Shown: positions 28,501 through 43,900, counted from the stretch's first letter. The stretch is DNA of 64,000 bases from Dendrolimus kikuchii (GCA_019925095.2 CM034392.1:6646887-6710886); one strand, 5' to 3'. The notes: generated by a model from the sequence alone, not told the origin. Translations and numbers: made by a program.

Positions 28501-31500
28501 TTCATTTTATTATGAGCTTTAATCGGCTATTACTGGCTACCCTAAGTTTTACTGGATAAATTCTTTAATCAGGAATACTTTTCATATTTCCACACTTCCA
28601 TATTTTTTTTGTACTAGAACTAACTCTGAAGTATTACTAGAGCAAGTTAGCTCTAAAATAGTTGTTATTCTGAATTTATTCCACACAGAATTTGGAGCTG
28701 TATAACTCGCCTTCAACTTTTAAAGACTTCCAAACCTGCAGCATAGTCTCGAAATTGTGTTACGATTTATCGATTCTAGGCATTTCTATTATATTTTCTA
28801 TTAATCCTTGCCAATCACTAGGTTATGTTAATGTACATTAAGTACTTAATACTCAGAATGCGTGCACGTTATTTATTGCTATTTGATTGGAGGCGTGACT
28901 CCTTTGACGTCGTTAACACGTGAGGTAGGTCGCACATTCCCTTTGCCAAATTGGTAATTGCATCAACAATGCGAAATAATTACTCGATAACAATATTGTC
29001 ATGTCTAGTATGTTTCAAATAAATACAAAATTATTAACGACAATAAGGTATTAGGTATGTCATTTCAAATAAAATATGTAATGCGAATTCTTTGAGAGGC
29101 GATGCTAATGGTTCATCAATTAACTAGCATAACTTTGGATTCGGGTCGAAATATTTAAAAAATGTAATTGTTATATAACATAGTATTTATCTTTATGTAT
29201 TCCGTTACGCCGGTTTATTTCGGTTGTTTTACAGCGATCACGTGTATCGTTTATTTTTGTATCGAGAAGCTCCGGATTCGCTAGCTACGTCGGCTAATAA
29301 AGCTTATTGCGGTACCTCGGACCCCCCTGATTCCTCTTAAATAATCTCATATATCTGAATAAAGCATCCATTATCTTCTGTCGCTTTAGGGATAAATGCG
29401 CCTCCTAGACTATTCACAGCTCATAGGTAACTCGGAGAATCTATACTACCTATTAAGTGCAAGGCTATCATTATGAAGTCTTCCCGCTGAATAAAGCACT
29501 CACAGTTTGTATAATCGCCTTATAAAAATAGAAATATATCGCATTTAGGGTTGAGTGCACACGTGTGAGTGATATAGGGCTTCGTAATGCTGACAGGTTT
29601 ATATAAGTGTGAGTGAATGACGTACAGCATTAGCTCGTTCACGGTCACGTTCACGGCTATACTATAGATATTATGTGTGTATAAATCGTCTATTGTGCTA
29701 AGTTGTAGATTATGTTACTTTACAGTATATTTACTTTATTATTGTCTACCAACCAGATTCAGTATACTTATCCATACATTGTTATCCTTAATGCAGATAC
29801 AAAATTTAAATTAATTTCAAATATGTTTCTGTAGTGAAGATATAATATAGATTTTTTTTTTTTTATATGCAGACGGCTCACGTGATTGAAAGCGGCTACC
29901 ATCGCCTATTTGTAACACGAAAGGTACTAACCAATGTGCTGCAGCTCTCTAAAGGTAGACCGGAACCTGGCTACTAATACCGGAACACAACTCAAGGTTG
30001 TTATGGCGGCATACTCTAGACCAGGGGTGGTAGCCGTGGGCAAATACCCTACGTGACTATGGGTTGTTTTGACGCCTCTTGCGACAGGCGCCCGGCCGCT
30101 GGAAATTTATATTCTTGATCCTTTCCTGCACGGATAAAGCTGTTTTCTATTTAATTTTTATTAGTGAACATTCTGCGTGACGTTTTTGAATATTCTATAG
30201 ATAGATAGGTTTACATCACCTAGTTACATCGTAGCTAATTCGACAACGACGTGACTAGTTCTATTCAGCACCTAATTTAGTAATGTTTTCTTATCATAAC
30301 TAGTTTTTGCGCCACAAATTTGTAAGTGTAATACCATTATAATATGGAATTCAATTTTAACGAATTTAGATACTATGTATGGTTTTTGTTCATTCTGGTT
30401 CAACCTAAATAAATTGCTTATGGTTATTGGTTAAATGATCCAGAACCGTGTTTTACGCTACCCTCTCATACATAAATAGACATGCACATTGCCATTCAAC
30501 TGTAACGGTTCTATGCCTGGCTTCATGTCTATAGCAACTTTAGAAATTTACTGAAGCTTATCTCCTGCGTGTATTTTATTTCACTGTTCTATTAAACATT
30601 TCTTTAGCTTCGGTGAATAATTTTTGATATTGATAGTTATTATGGCTGTACTAGAAAGGTTGTCATTCGCCATTTGCGTCCGTAAATTGTAGCATCGTCG
30701 ACCCCCGATTGGAATATTAATGCATCGTGTCTAGACGGCCTAGATACGACTTGCTCAAACCAATTGGAACCTGTAAGCATTGGCGCGACGTCGCTTCTTA
30801 TTTTATAGATTCAATAATATTCAGTCTGCTAGGTAATGTAAAATATAGCATGCTAAACATCTATAGTATTATAAAATTCTAAACATACTGTGTCAGTACA
30901 TTGAAGCTATTTAAAAAAAAACTGGAATAGACTATAAAAAAATGCATCGTGTTCGCATTTTTTTTTAGATTTTTTGTCTATGTCGGTTTGTCTGTTCGAC
31001 ATTCACTTGAAACTACTGGGCCGATTTCGATGCGGTTTCCGCTGATCGACAGCGACTTTTTATCCTGGGAATACCGCGGGAAATGTTCCGAGAATTATAT
31101 GAAATGGCCAGATTGAAAAAAATCGAATTCCAAAGCGTTTCTTTTCACTGACCGATAGCTAATTTTATGTAATAAAATGTGTGATATTTTTTTTCCCTGG
31201 GGCGGTTTGTATTAGTTTGGGTGCATAAAAATTAGGTTATTCCGACACAGTTTTCACTAAAACGATACTTACTTGCTTACATTCTTTTTTTAAATCCTGT
31301 GTCCCGGGAATCCGGCGGAATACAAAGTAAAGCGTGGACGAAGTCGCGGGCATATCCTAGTATACAATAAAATTCTCCTGCAGTTAATCTGGCTAAGATG
31401 CAAGTGCTGCATAGGTAGACTTTATTAGGCATGATATTACTGCAATTATCACGGAAAAATTGTGAAGCGAATTTGTTGATGTACGATATCCGCTATTCTA

Positions 31501-34500
31501 TCTTGAACAAGCGTGCCAGGTACACAGACCTTACCAATCATACTCCACTCCAGTTCCTCCTTCAGTGGAACTTTTAAGTTTTTAAATATAAACTTTTCGC
31601 GTTTTTAAAATTTCTTTTGTTATAGGTAATGCTTTTCATATTCTAATCACGTATTGATAAGAGTCTATTGTTGCTATTAAACATTTCTTGATAGTTGATA
31701 TTTCTGTGTAGGAGTAATTGTTTGTTCCTGTGGTTGCTACGATTTCAATGTTTGAAATTTTCCGATTTCACACAAGTCAACCGTTAGTCCGTTGTATCAA
31801 CATTCAATACGAAACTGGTTGAGGTAATATGCCTTATTAGAAGTTCTGTTTAGTATGTAGCTATTTTAATCAAAAGTGTAGATTATGATTTTGGAAATGA
31901 TTTCATATATTCTTTGGGTGTTGGAAATATTTTTCTTTTAAATGTTCCACTACAATAATATGTAAATAATAAATATATTTCCTAAAGGTACTTTATATCA
32001 AACAACTGGATGCCAAATCTGTTTGTCGTTATCAAAAGTTCAAGAAACTCCTATTGTGCTGAAAAATTAGATAAATGAAAGATTAAAAATTATTTATTAG
32101 CGCAATCTAAACCAGTATTAATGTTTACAAAAGATTAACGTTACTTTCATAAATTGTTGTCTATCGTAAATATTATTACCAAACTTTACAATAGGGATTA
32201 AACTTTTAAAGTCATGCTTAGGAATTTCTTCATATTAACATAGCCATAAAATTTGTGAATAGACAAACAAAGCAAAAACGTCGTTCTGAAAACTTAACAC
32301 TTATAATCTAATCTAAAATCCACCAATAATTTTAAGCTGACGTAGGTAATAATATTCATTGTGACCCTGCACCAATTGAATAATAATAACTTATAAATAA
32401 TTTCATATTACGATAGCGAAGTTTCACTCGTAACAATCCTTGATATAAATCGAAAATACAATGGTGGTTTATTAAAAAAGGGCAAACAAGGTCTCGGTGA
32501 CACAAATGCCGTTATTGATCAGACAATTTCACTTCATCACAGCCATTGTTGTAAGACATTCTCGAATTTTCAAGTTGTGTGCTATTGTACTTAGGAGTGT
32601 TCGAAGTACTTGAGATATCAAATAAAATGTATGCCATATTATCTATCATCTCTTACAACAATTTTTTCTTATGATGTTCTAGAATCGTCACTAAGTATTA
32701 CAGGGTACGTATGCTCTGCAGAATGCAAACGCTGCACTGCGGTGGCCGTGGCCCAAGCTAGCCAAGGTGACAGTGGTGAGTTGAGAAGTCATATGTGTGG
32801 ATCGTATTTCCTGACATATGTAAGCACTTCTCATGCTAGTCTCGTAAAGCTAAATGATGTATACAGGACATACTTAGACATGAATTAAAGATATTATATG
32901 TTGTAGTCGTCAAAAATTGTCTTTTGTATTCAAAATATTTGAAGAATAGGCTTGATAGAATTGTTAATCAGTTTCAGCAAAACCATTTCAGGTCATTGTT
33001 CTACTCATTCATTTAATAAATTCATAATTACTGTTCGCTTGGTGTTAAATTTGTTGGTCTTTATTTCAGTGTTCTGTACACTTTTTATGTTTATGGTTGC
33101 ATTGACGTATACTGTGATTTAAAAAATACATTTGTCTGGTTTTACCGATTGACTTCCTGTTTGCAAATTCTGTTTATAATACTGTAACGTTGGCATTAAA
33201 GTAGTCGAAATACAAACGGTTTTTAATCCAATTAGTCGGCGTTAGATAAACTGTTATATTCGTTCTAAAATATACTGTCTTCATCAATAATTATATATTT
33301 TTTGTCTCTTAAAATCTACAGATAGGTAGGCAGATAATTGATATTTGGTACCGTGCCAATAACCATATTCTATCACACATCGCATAAATTTATTTTAAGA
33401 ATAGGTACCCTCATTACGAATTTTCTTTGATTATACAAATGAATGTCATTCCAAATGTGTTCTAGAATTTTGTAAAATGTAATCTGTATTATTAGTTAGT
33501 AAGTGACATTTCTATTGTTAATGGGCAGTTATTGTCTAGCCTCCAATGACGTAGAGTCAGGCGGACAGGCGTTAAAAATTAATCTTTCGAATATTTACGT
33601 CACTGAAGGCGTGTTGGGCAATGTCCACGTGTGATCTTTGCCAAATGTTTTAAACTGGGTATTAAATGTGAGGAACCACGTGAATTCTATAAACTCTATT
33701 ATAACTGAAGCCAATCTAGTAGTGTGTTGTTACTTTGAACATGTGCGCAAATAAATATGCCATATATTCCAAACCGGTTGCCACAATCTATTGTAATTTA
33801 TACTAGTCAATTCATGAAACCTATTAAAATTTCCAGGCTGTTTATATTAAAATATTGAACACTTAATACCGTACTAAACGAAATTATAAATAAACATTAA
33901 CAATCTATAGGTACCAATAAAATCTAATTTTATTTCTATGATTTCAAAATAAAAGCCAAAAATTTAGTGAAAACTGCTATTTATACAATTCTAAATAACT
34001 CTTTTTAGAACTTTTGTCTGTCAGTTTGTTTGGAATTTAGTTTCGATTAGGCCCCGAAACGACTCAATAGGCTTTGATGACAATTTAAGAGATTAAACGC
34101 AATGTCATCTTAATATGAAAGTAAAGTAAAGGTTTTAATTAGATATTTGTTTGTTCCTTCTTTACTGCACGGATTAATTATATATATGATATAATTAATC
34201 TGGATAACAGGTTTGAATGTGAATACGTTTTATCCTGATAAATTGGGTCCTTTCCATAGGTTATTTATTATACTCAAAGTTGAATAAATCAATTATAATG
34301 AATCTTGGTTTATATGTGTGTACTTTCGATAACCATCAACGTAGAATAGTTAAATAATGTTAAATTATACTTATTTCGTACGCTGAACGCCATAAACTTT
34401 TGGAACCAATAATGGCATATCAGCGTATGTGCATCATTGTCAAGCGAATAAGTAATGAAACTATCCCGGAAATCAAGTTCATTTCGGCGGGGATTCAAAA

Positions 34501-37500
34501 TATACGCGAGCGAACCTGTAAGGAAAGCTTTTGTTATTTATTAGCTCCGCATAAGATTGTCAATGGTAACGGTATTCGTGTTAAATTAACAAATACGACA
34601 ATAGAGTATATGGTAAGAAATAAGCAACAGCCTAATATCAGAAAGAGTTAATGCATGGCATTTGATTAAACTATTTTAATGTAATTTAAATGTAATCATG
34701 TTTAAGTAACATACATACATATACATTTATAAAGCGGACGATATCTACTCGTCATTGGAAAAAAACATTTCATAGTAAAATTTTCTTGGGTTTACCTTTG
34801 TAATGTATCGTGTAGTTGTAACCTATAATTTTGAGTTTTTCGCATTATATTTGATAAAATTGTTGATAAATCTTTATTGTACTATATTGTCTGTGTCAGT
34901 AGTTGGTGCTTACCATATTAACAACTTATGATAACATACGACCCGGGAGGCACACGAGTCCCCAATTTTCACAACAGTAAGTAGTTCGAACTGGTTTTTA
35001 TCGTTGATGATTTATCAGACGCTCAAAGCATGATCTACCTAAAATTATCAATGTAAGACGCTTTTTACTTTTTTTCACCCTTATTTGGATACAGTCGTAT
35101 GGCAAATCGACATCGACTCCGCCGTCTTAGGGAGTCAGCGCAGTAGTGGGCACGGATTTGGCAAACAAGGACCAAAAAGAGTTTTATATCTAGGATATAG
35201 GGGCGTTGCTGACATCATTGTCACCGGTATCATGCACCGCAATAAGTGTCAACTGGTCTGAAGATTACTCTTCTCTTACTCATATCGTATGGCAAAATAT
35301 CAAATACTTTTCTCCAGTTCATATTAACGGCTACCGCTAAGTTTGTAACTAAGAATAAGCACGGGGAGTGGCCACCAAGAGGGCGAACCCACAAACTCGC
35401 AGTTAGCAATTTAATGTCATATTAATTATTATATTATTAAAGGTGAGCAAAAATATTTCTCAACCATTCGGATCCTATTTTATTTGGCTTATGAATTTCG
35501 TAATAAAAATGGGCTTAATAAACACGGTTTTCGTACTTGGACTGGTCATTTTTAAACACATCATTTATGTTACATAAAAATCTTCAAATTAATTATAAAA
35601 TTATATAATAGGTTACTTTTAACTCGGAATGCTATAAAAATATAATTTTCTGATGTATTTCATGTCCTTATCTCCATATTTGGTTTAAATCCAATACCTA
35701 CCGTGACTAATAGGAGAACTCCGCTGAATGTCGTCTCGTTACATTTTCAGACGGCCTTGGCACGAATTTAATATTTTTTGTCATTTGCTTACTGAATCAT
35801 TAAGTTCAATACTGTTTTATATGAAGGAGGAAATTGAATTTCGTCAACGCTTCCTCATTTATACAAATTATCCTTTTTACAGATAAGCCACGTAAATTCC
35901 TTGATTTTGCTAAATTAAGAAACTCCGTACGACCTGTTTCTCAATGTTCTCAGTGTGTAGCTCGTTAGCTTGATCAAGTTCACGGCTAGTTATTGTTATC
36001 AGTTCACCATGTCCGTGAATCGTGTCATAAGTATTTATTATGTGTGATTGAAAACAATGCAGAACGGCACTCGATTGCCATGATGCCAAGTTATACACGT
36101 TGAAATACTTTAAAGAGGTAAACTACTATTACGACGTCGTGCCATAAATATACCACCTATACAATAGAAATATTGTTAAACACTTTGAATATTATTTTTT
36201 TGTGGACTGTAATTATTTTAATTATAAAAGAAAACTGTACGTGCGTGACATAATGACGACTTTAATAGGGGGATAAAAAATATACAGATAAAAAAAGAAC
36301 ATCTATGTTCTAAATACAAAATTGTTTGTATAATTGGTGGCCAGTATTATGCCGCACCAAATTAATAAAAAAAAATGTTGGAGTTAACAACAAATATTGT
36401 ACATAGTAGAAGAATTTGTATAGATTACATGAATTTAGTGGCTTTATACTGCTTCGTGTCTGATATTACAACGCTTTTATTTTTTGGGTCCGTCGTAAAT
36501 TGTCTGCGCAGTTGATGTCCACCGTCACGACTCCTACCTAAATTTTAATTTTCCGTGGCATTTGTTTTCATGACTGGTTTTTTCCGCAGACGCTTTCCGG
36601 TTTTATCTGACATGATATTAGTCATGTGTTGCCGCGAAAAACTGGAATAAAACGTGTATGCATTATATAGCGTAGAGTTCATTGGCAAGAGAGCTAAAAT
36701 AAAAGTCGTCGGATGCACTTCTCTGCGTTGTCACAACATTATCGCCGGATGAGAAATTATTGTTTCACATTAATTCCTTGAATAAAGATTTTCAAGGCAC
36801 CGGCCTTCTCATTGAGTAATTTTTCAATCTTATAACTTGAATCAATTTTAACGTTATACTTATAAAAGTATATATCCATAAAATTCTAAACATGGCTTGT
36901 CTGTACATTAAAGCTATTAAAAAAAAAACAACTGGAATGGGCTGAAACGATGGAGAACACGGATGCATTTTTTTTAGATTTCTTGTCGGTTTGTCCGTTT
37001 GTTCGGAATTCATGTAAAAACTACTGGATCGATTGCGATGCGGTTTTCGGTGATCGACAGCTAATCCTTAGTCTTAAACTCTGCGCTACTTTTTATGCTG
37101 CGAATCCCGCGGGAATTTTTCTTGGAATGATTTAAAATGGCCAGATTAAAAAAATCGAATTTCAATATAATTTTTTTACTCATCGATAGCAAATGTACCA
37201 GGTAGTGTAGGGCCTTTGCCCGACTGGATGGGTACCACCCCTGGTCTAAAGTATGTTGCCATAACAACTGTAAGTTGTGTTCCGGCATTAGTGACCAGGT
37301 TCCAGTCTCCCTTAAGAGAGCAGCAGCGCATTTGTAGCACCGTTGGTGTTGCAAATGTCCATAGGCGATGGTAACCGCTTTCCATCAAGTGGGCCGTCGC
37401 CTGTCTGTTGAAATCCTGCAATAAAATGTGTGATACTTTTTTATCCCAGGAATTTTCTCGGGAGCGGTTTGTAGTTGTTGTAGCGGTTGCGTAAAAATTT

Positions 37501-40500
37501 ACTTATTCCGACACAGTTTTCACTAAAGCGATAGCTGCCGTAAGCGTGGACGAAGACGCGGGCACATCGTAGTATGCTATAATAGTATAGATATGAAAGT
37601 AAAGAAACGAAGCTAATGTTATCAATTTGTTTACAAATTCCTGAAGCGATGGTTACGTGGTCGAATACAATAAGTACAATACACGAATACAAGTCTTACA
37701 ACAACAATCGGAATCGTCTTACTAGGACAGGATCCTACTAGATTCATTATTAACTATCACGTCAGACTTTCATATACATATTTGACGTCATGCAAAAATT
37801 GGATCACATTTTGTTACTTTCAGAACGGAACATGTTAGTCTTTCAAATAAACTACACTTGTCTAAGAATGAATCAGCTTTGCTGTATTATCTTCAAATCA
37901 TATTACTGGACAGTGTTAATTATTATTATATTAGTAGCTCAAATTTGAACAGCTCTTCGGAGAGACTGCGTAATAGCTGCGTATATAGCGCGACCGTCTA
38001 TATAAGTTTTTTTATTGTGGTACAAGTTCGCGGTTTGACTTTGATCTCGGTTGATGTTGAGCGGAGATACTGTCTAGGATGGAAGCATGCTTAGCTAAAA
38101 GATATCGAATATTATTCACACGGGACTTGAGACGTTTAGTTTATACATGTGGGGAAGAATGGAATCCTGCAAGGTGTAGCACTCTTTAGTGCCGTGTGTG
38201 TTATAGCACCGGCATGATATTCACCCACATTCCTTTGAGCTCAACGCTCAACTACACGAGGGTTCTCCAGAGCGGTAATTTACAATAACGATCAGAATGG
38301 AATGCTCGCAGAGTCCTTCTCCTTTTACGCCGCCTGAGGGTGTTTTATTACTTCGAGATTGGCAACGCGTTAAATGTTGCGAATATCAATAAGCACGATG
38401 ACTACTTTTCCTCAGATGGTGTTAAACGCTTCTTTAAATATTAATTTGTTGTGAACTGTAATTATTTTAATTATAAAAGAACACTACACGCGCGTAATAT
38501 ATGATGATTATAATAGGGAAAAAAACAAAAGAACATCATGTTCTAAATTCAAAAATTTAGTATATTTGGTGGCCAGTACTATGCCGCACCAAATAAATAA
38601 AATCTATTTTTATCCCGGATCATGGGATACATTTTGGGATAGATTTATGTAAAGTTTATCCCGGAAACCAGAACTGGTTTTGTGATTTTGTCCATTTCGT
38701 CCACTGGGTCTACTGGGTCCACCTGGTCCACTGGGTCCACTTGGACCACTGTGTCCACTTGGTCCCCTTGGTCAACTGGGTCCACTTGGTCCACTGGGTC
38801 CACTTGGTCCACTGGGTCCACTGGGTCAACTTAGACTACTGGGTCCACTGGGTCCACTTGAACCACTGGGTCTACTTGGTCCACTGGACTCACTGGGTCC
38901 ACTTGGTCCACTAAGTCCGTTGGGTCCACTGGGTCCACTTTGTCCACTGGATCCACTGGGTCCACTGGAATCTATTTGGTCCAGTTGGTCCACTGGAATC
39001 TACTTAGTCCAGTTGGTTCACTGGATACACTTGGTCCACTGGGTCCACTGAGTCCACTGAGTTTACTGGGTCCACTTGGTCCATGTTATCTATTTTGTCA
39101 TTTATGTAGTTTACATATAGACGGGGGTGGTATAGTTCGCGATATAAAATGAAGTGAATCTTTCGCGGGCAAATACATAAAAATGTAATACAATGTAACC
39201 TGTACTACTTACTCTTTAAACAAGAGACACGCACTAGAGGTTGACCCGCGGCCCAGCCGCGGGGTAAACTCTAGTTTAGTATATTTGGTGGCCAGTACTA
39301 TCCAAAATAAATAAAATCTTACACTACATTTTCACCTGATATCGCATAAACGCGAATCTATACAACATAAAAAAAAAATGATTTGGCATACGGTATACAA
39401 TGTAATGTGTTCGTGTCACAAGTGTCTCGGTCATTAACAGTGATCTGAAGGCGATAATTTAATTTTCCGCGTCGACTCCAATGTACAGTAACACATCACT
39501 AAAAATGTCATGTTGTTTTTGCTGCTATAGTGTTGAAATGTAATTTGCTAAAACACTTGCCAAACTGTTTTTTATTCCACATTTAACAATTATGTCGTTA
39601 GTTTTCTCTAAAATGGAAAATAAAAATTGGCCAAGAGGGTGAATGCATACAACCAATGGGTAACTCATGATTTGTGTTATTGAGACGAAGCAATTTGCCA
39701 AGTCTGTCGTATGAATAACATTATAGTGAAAATGTAAATTGGGTTGTTGATAAATTTTAATGCATCACGATTTAAATCTACGTAACGTCTGTGGACACGT
39801 GCTCCATTTACAATTTCCGGTATTTCCAGTCGTGTAATTTATTTCAGCGTCATTTTGAATTTATTGAATTAAATTGCATTGAGGTTTTCGACTTATGTCG
39901 ACTTAATTGAGATGTTACTTTAATATCATAGCTATAAAGCTATTATATGTATGTACATATAAAAGCTTTGATGTTTGTACAATTACGAGATCTTAGCATT
40001 TATTTTTCAAATGGAATTAATTCATGCCGTATATATATTATTTAGTTCTAGTGTAGTCAGGAATTGTTCTCATTTTTTTACAGTAAATATTCTTTTGATT
40101 TTAGTTAAGAAATATATTCGTACTAATTCATAACCGATTCTAATAAAAGGTGTACGTACGATATAATCTTCTAGAATAAACATTATGTAATTTTCAACCT
40201 CATTATCGTAGTAGAATATATTTATATAATATACAATTCCAAGATATTTTTTTTCAATCCAATTCCCGTGAGGAAAAGCAAAGGACTTTAAATTTATTAT
40301 GCATTTAACACCACATTTGCTGTCAAAACCTCGTAAACCTGTTAATAATAATTAACAATCATAGATGAGTATTCGATTAACTGTTATGATGTGGAATAAA
40401 TCCGACAACTAATCGATTGGCCTTGAGGAAATCAACAAGCGTATGAATGAGTACCAATTAGATCAGCGTGTGGCGGATGTTTCCACGAGTATTTGGTTCA

Positions 40501-40813
40501 AATTCAACTTAGCACATTGAGGATGTTGTTCTAGAAACCATCTATTTCAACAATATGTTAAATATATACATTGTTCCGGTACTTTTTATACGAATCTGGC
40601 AACAAAAATATATGGTCCGTGCTCCACAATTACTTTAATTTTCGGTTATATTCAAATTATTTATTTGTAGTAAACGTGGTAAAACACACAGATGAAACAT
40701 TACATTAATTATAGGTATTGTTAGTTGTGTGTGCCTGTGTGTGTGTGTCTGTGTGTGTGTGTGCGTGTGTGTGTGCGTGTGTGTGTGCGTGTGTGTGTGC
40801 GTGTGTGTGCGTG

Positions 40814-40867
<54 letters not shown>

Positions 40868-40887
40868 TGTGTCTGTGTCTGTGTGTC

Positions 40888-40984
<97 letters not shown>

Positions 40985-43900
40985 TCGATGCCGAGGATGA
41001 CCATAGGATACTTTTTACCATAAAAATAAAACAAGAACGGGGTGAAATAGGGGATGAAAGTTTGTATGGGAGACCAATAATTTCTGAAGTTTATAGATAT
41101 AAAAATTCATCGTCTATAAGTAAATACGAAAGTAACTCGGTCCGCCTATCTGTTAAGATTTCACGGAAAATCTACTGGAGGACTAGATCGGTTTTGTCGT
41201 AATTTTGTACATATGTAGTTTTAATACCGAAAATGGACATGGACATAGATACTTCTCATCCCGGGAGATGGGATAATTTGCGATATAGTGAATATTCCGA
41301 AGGCAAATAGCACTAACATAAAAAAAAGTATATAACCTATAGTAATGCTTCTCTTTAAATGAGAGGCACGAACTAGGGTTTGACTACGGAAAACTAATGT
41401 ACTATTAACTAAAACCTTAACTCTGAAAAAGCTTCTACATCCCACTTTCTAGAAGACGCTTCAAGACATTCTTCATAAGCTCTTGATATTGAATAAGACT
41501 ACTACGAATTGCAGCGAACGTTTTATTATTTAGGACATATTCTTTTACACCAAACCAATAAAAAATTGAAAGTTTTAAGACGTTTATTTTTAAGGTCTCA
41601 TCTAAACAGTATTAGAGTTAAATTAATAAGTTTCCTAGCCAAAAAATTGGAACTAACCACAGGCAACATTTACATGTACTGACATAGGCATACTTAGTAT
41701 TCTTCCTTCAAAATTATAGCAACTGATCGAAGGTCTAGGTTAAAGAATATATGATCTAAATTCCGCAATATATGAGGACCCACTTCTACTTAGGCTAAAG
41801 GTTCACGGTGTAGGAAAAGATTCCTAACGAATTAATTCCAATACACTCGATATTACGGAAATGGTTTGTAAGGGATCACAAAAAGGTTTGTTCACTTTCG
41901 AAACGATATAACATGAATGAATTCAAATAAAACTGTTTTATGTAGACACAAAAGGGAACGAACGCGCCAATTATTTTACTTCTGTATGTTAAGTTAGATC
42001 GGTCTTAACAATTTAAAGTCTCCTGTTTGATTGATGAAGAATTTCTATTAAACCATTTATTTTCTCTTTGTATATTAGCAAAAAATCTTATTTAATCAAT
42101 ATATTTTGTAAAATTTTAATTTACGAAGAAAACAAGAGGCCGTATTCAAGTCAAATTCGCGCATACAAGTTTCCTCAATCAGTATTCGCGGTTAACAGCT
42201 TTCTTCACAATGTTTTCCTTCACCTTGCACAATCAGAAAAACTGCCGATGCAGTGCTTGTTACCCTACCAGAATAAAACGCGGGTGATATCGTCACTAAG
42301 TTACCATGAATGCAAGGCTCACTAATTTGATATAAAAACTTTCTAAATTAAAGTTTTGCTGATTGTACTTTTACGTCAAGTCCAGACAGACTGATTTTCA
42401 GATTCTAGACAGTGACTTTCACAGACTTTATAAGTCAGCTCCCTGCTGTTTATTTTCGATTCGTTTAATTAATTATCAGAAACATCTTTATTTTTTATAG
42501 AGTCACTAGGATATTGATATCTACCTTTGAAGGTACAGTCGTCAAGGGATAGACATGTAAACGCCTTAGTAATCCTGGGCGCTGCTTTATAAATCAGTGT
42601 TTCTTGTTTCTTTGTGGGCGATTTTCGCAACTTGTCTGATGCTCCTATTTTGCGTGTAGAGGTGGAAGGTTGCTCTAGTCGGCCTAGTTGCTCCGGGAAG
42701 TCCCACAACTTCTCGCTGAAGACATTCTCACATTTCCCTAAAGTATTCAATATTTTGCTGGATATGTTGCCACCCCGCTACATGCCAGCGGCACGTGAGC
42801 GGCTGTTTTTATTACCTCCAAGCAAGCTTTACATAGAAGGCTGTTTTTGACATCTATCACTTCGGCTTAGGTTTCCAAAATCTTTATCGACATCTTTATG
42901 ACAACTTAAAAATAAAGGTGAAATGATCTTCATTCTTTCCGAAGGCCGCTAAAAAGAAATAAACAAACCCCGAATAAACTCTTTTTTCTTTTATTAGAGT
43001 GAATTGATTAGATTTCATCCCAAACTAGACTAGATGCACACGTTTTAATATTAAGGAAAATAGCCTGTATTCTCCATAATTATGTTCAAATATAGTTAAA
43101 TTAAATAATGTTGCAAATGTATCATTTAGTCTTAGAATATACGCCAGATTACTCGGTGATATTAATGGTTTTTAATATAACTGATTCAATACAAAGTCCG
43201 AATCACGTTTCATCGATTCGTCTCGGTACGTCGGTTGCTCGTTAAAGTTTTATGGGGCGTCAAAATGTTTTCTTTAGTGGAAATAATGTTAGAAAGCAGT
43301 GTGTGTTTATGGAGAAGTTATTTTATCGCCGCTGATCTGTGAAACTTGTACATGAAAGAAGAAATTCTTGATCATTTCAAAAACGTTAGACAAATTTCCG
43401 ATATACAACTAATCTATGAAGTAACCAACTAGAAAATTTACTTCAGTGTTGCTTAAATATAAGCACACATTAGTTATATTATTACTTTTTTTTTTATAAA
43501 ACTTCAAGCTTATTTTCCTTTCCAAACTGAGTCTAAGAGACGCAGGGCCCTATTAAACCCCTCTCAGGCCACAACCACCATCTCAAGCTGTATCTTTAGC
43601 GAAACTTCAAATTTTGATAATTATGTTTCCTAATGTCTCTACCCAGCATTTGCGTAAAAGCAATTTTGTAAATTTGGTACCTGATGATGATTCATCTGAT
43701 GAAAAACTGCAGTAACATGCAAAAGTAACTAGTTTTAATTGTATGTCATTTATATTTAGATACGTAAATTACAGCAGCCTTGCATTCTAATGTGTCGACA
43801 AATCGTTATCATCTATTTTGTGCGGGCTATAGATTCCAATCTAACTTATACCTAATTTGCAAATATCTGAATGTCATGTTTATTACAGCGACAAAATTCC

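Noticed and set aside
38940..39152. Collagen-like STGSTG / LGPLGP ORF
   Set aside because: Created by the 9-bp minisatellite unit; no start context, splice sites or non-repeat coding sequence.
40635..41202. Long Cys-Val and His-Thr ORFs on both strands
   Set aside because: They are translations of the (TG)n microsatellite; open in nearly all frames because the repeat contains no stop.
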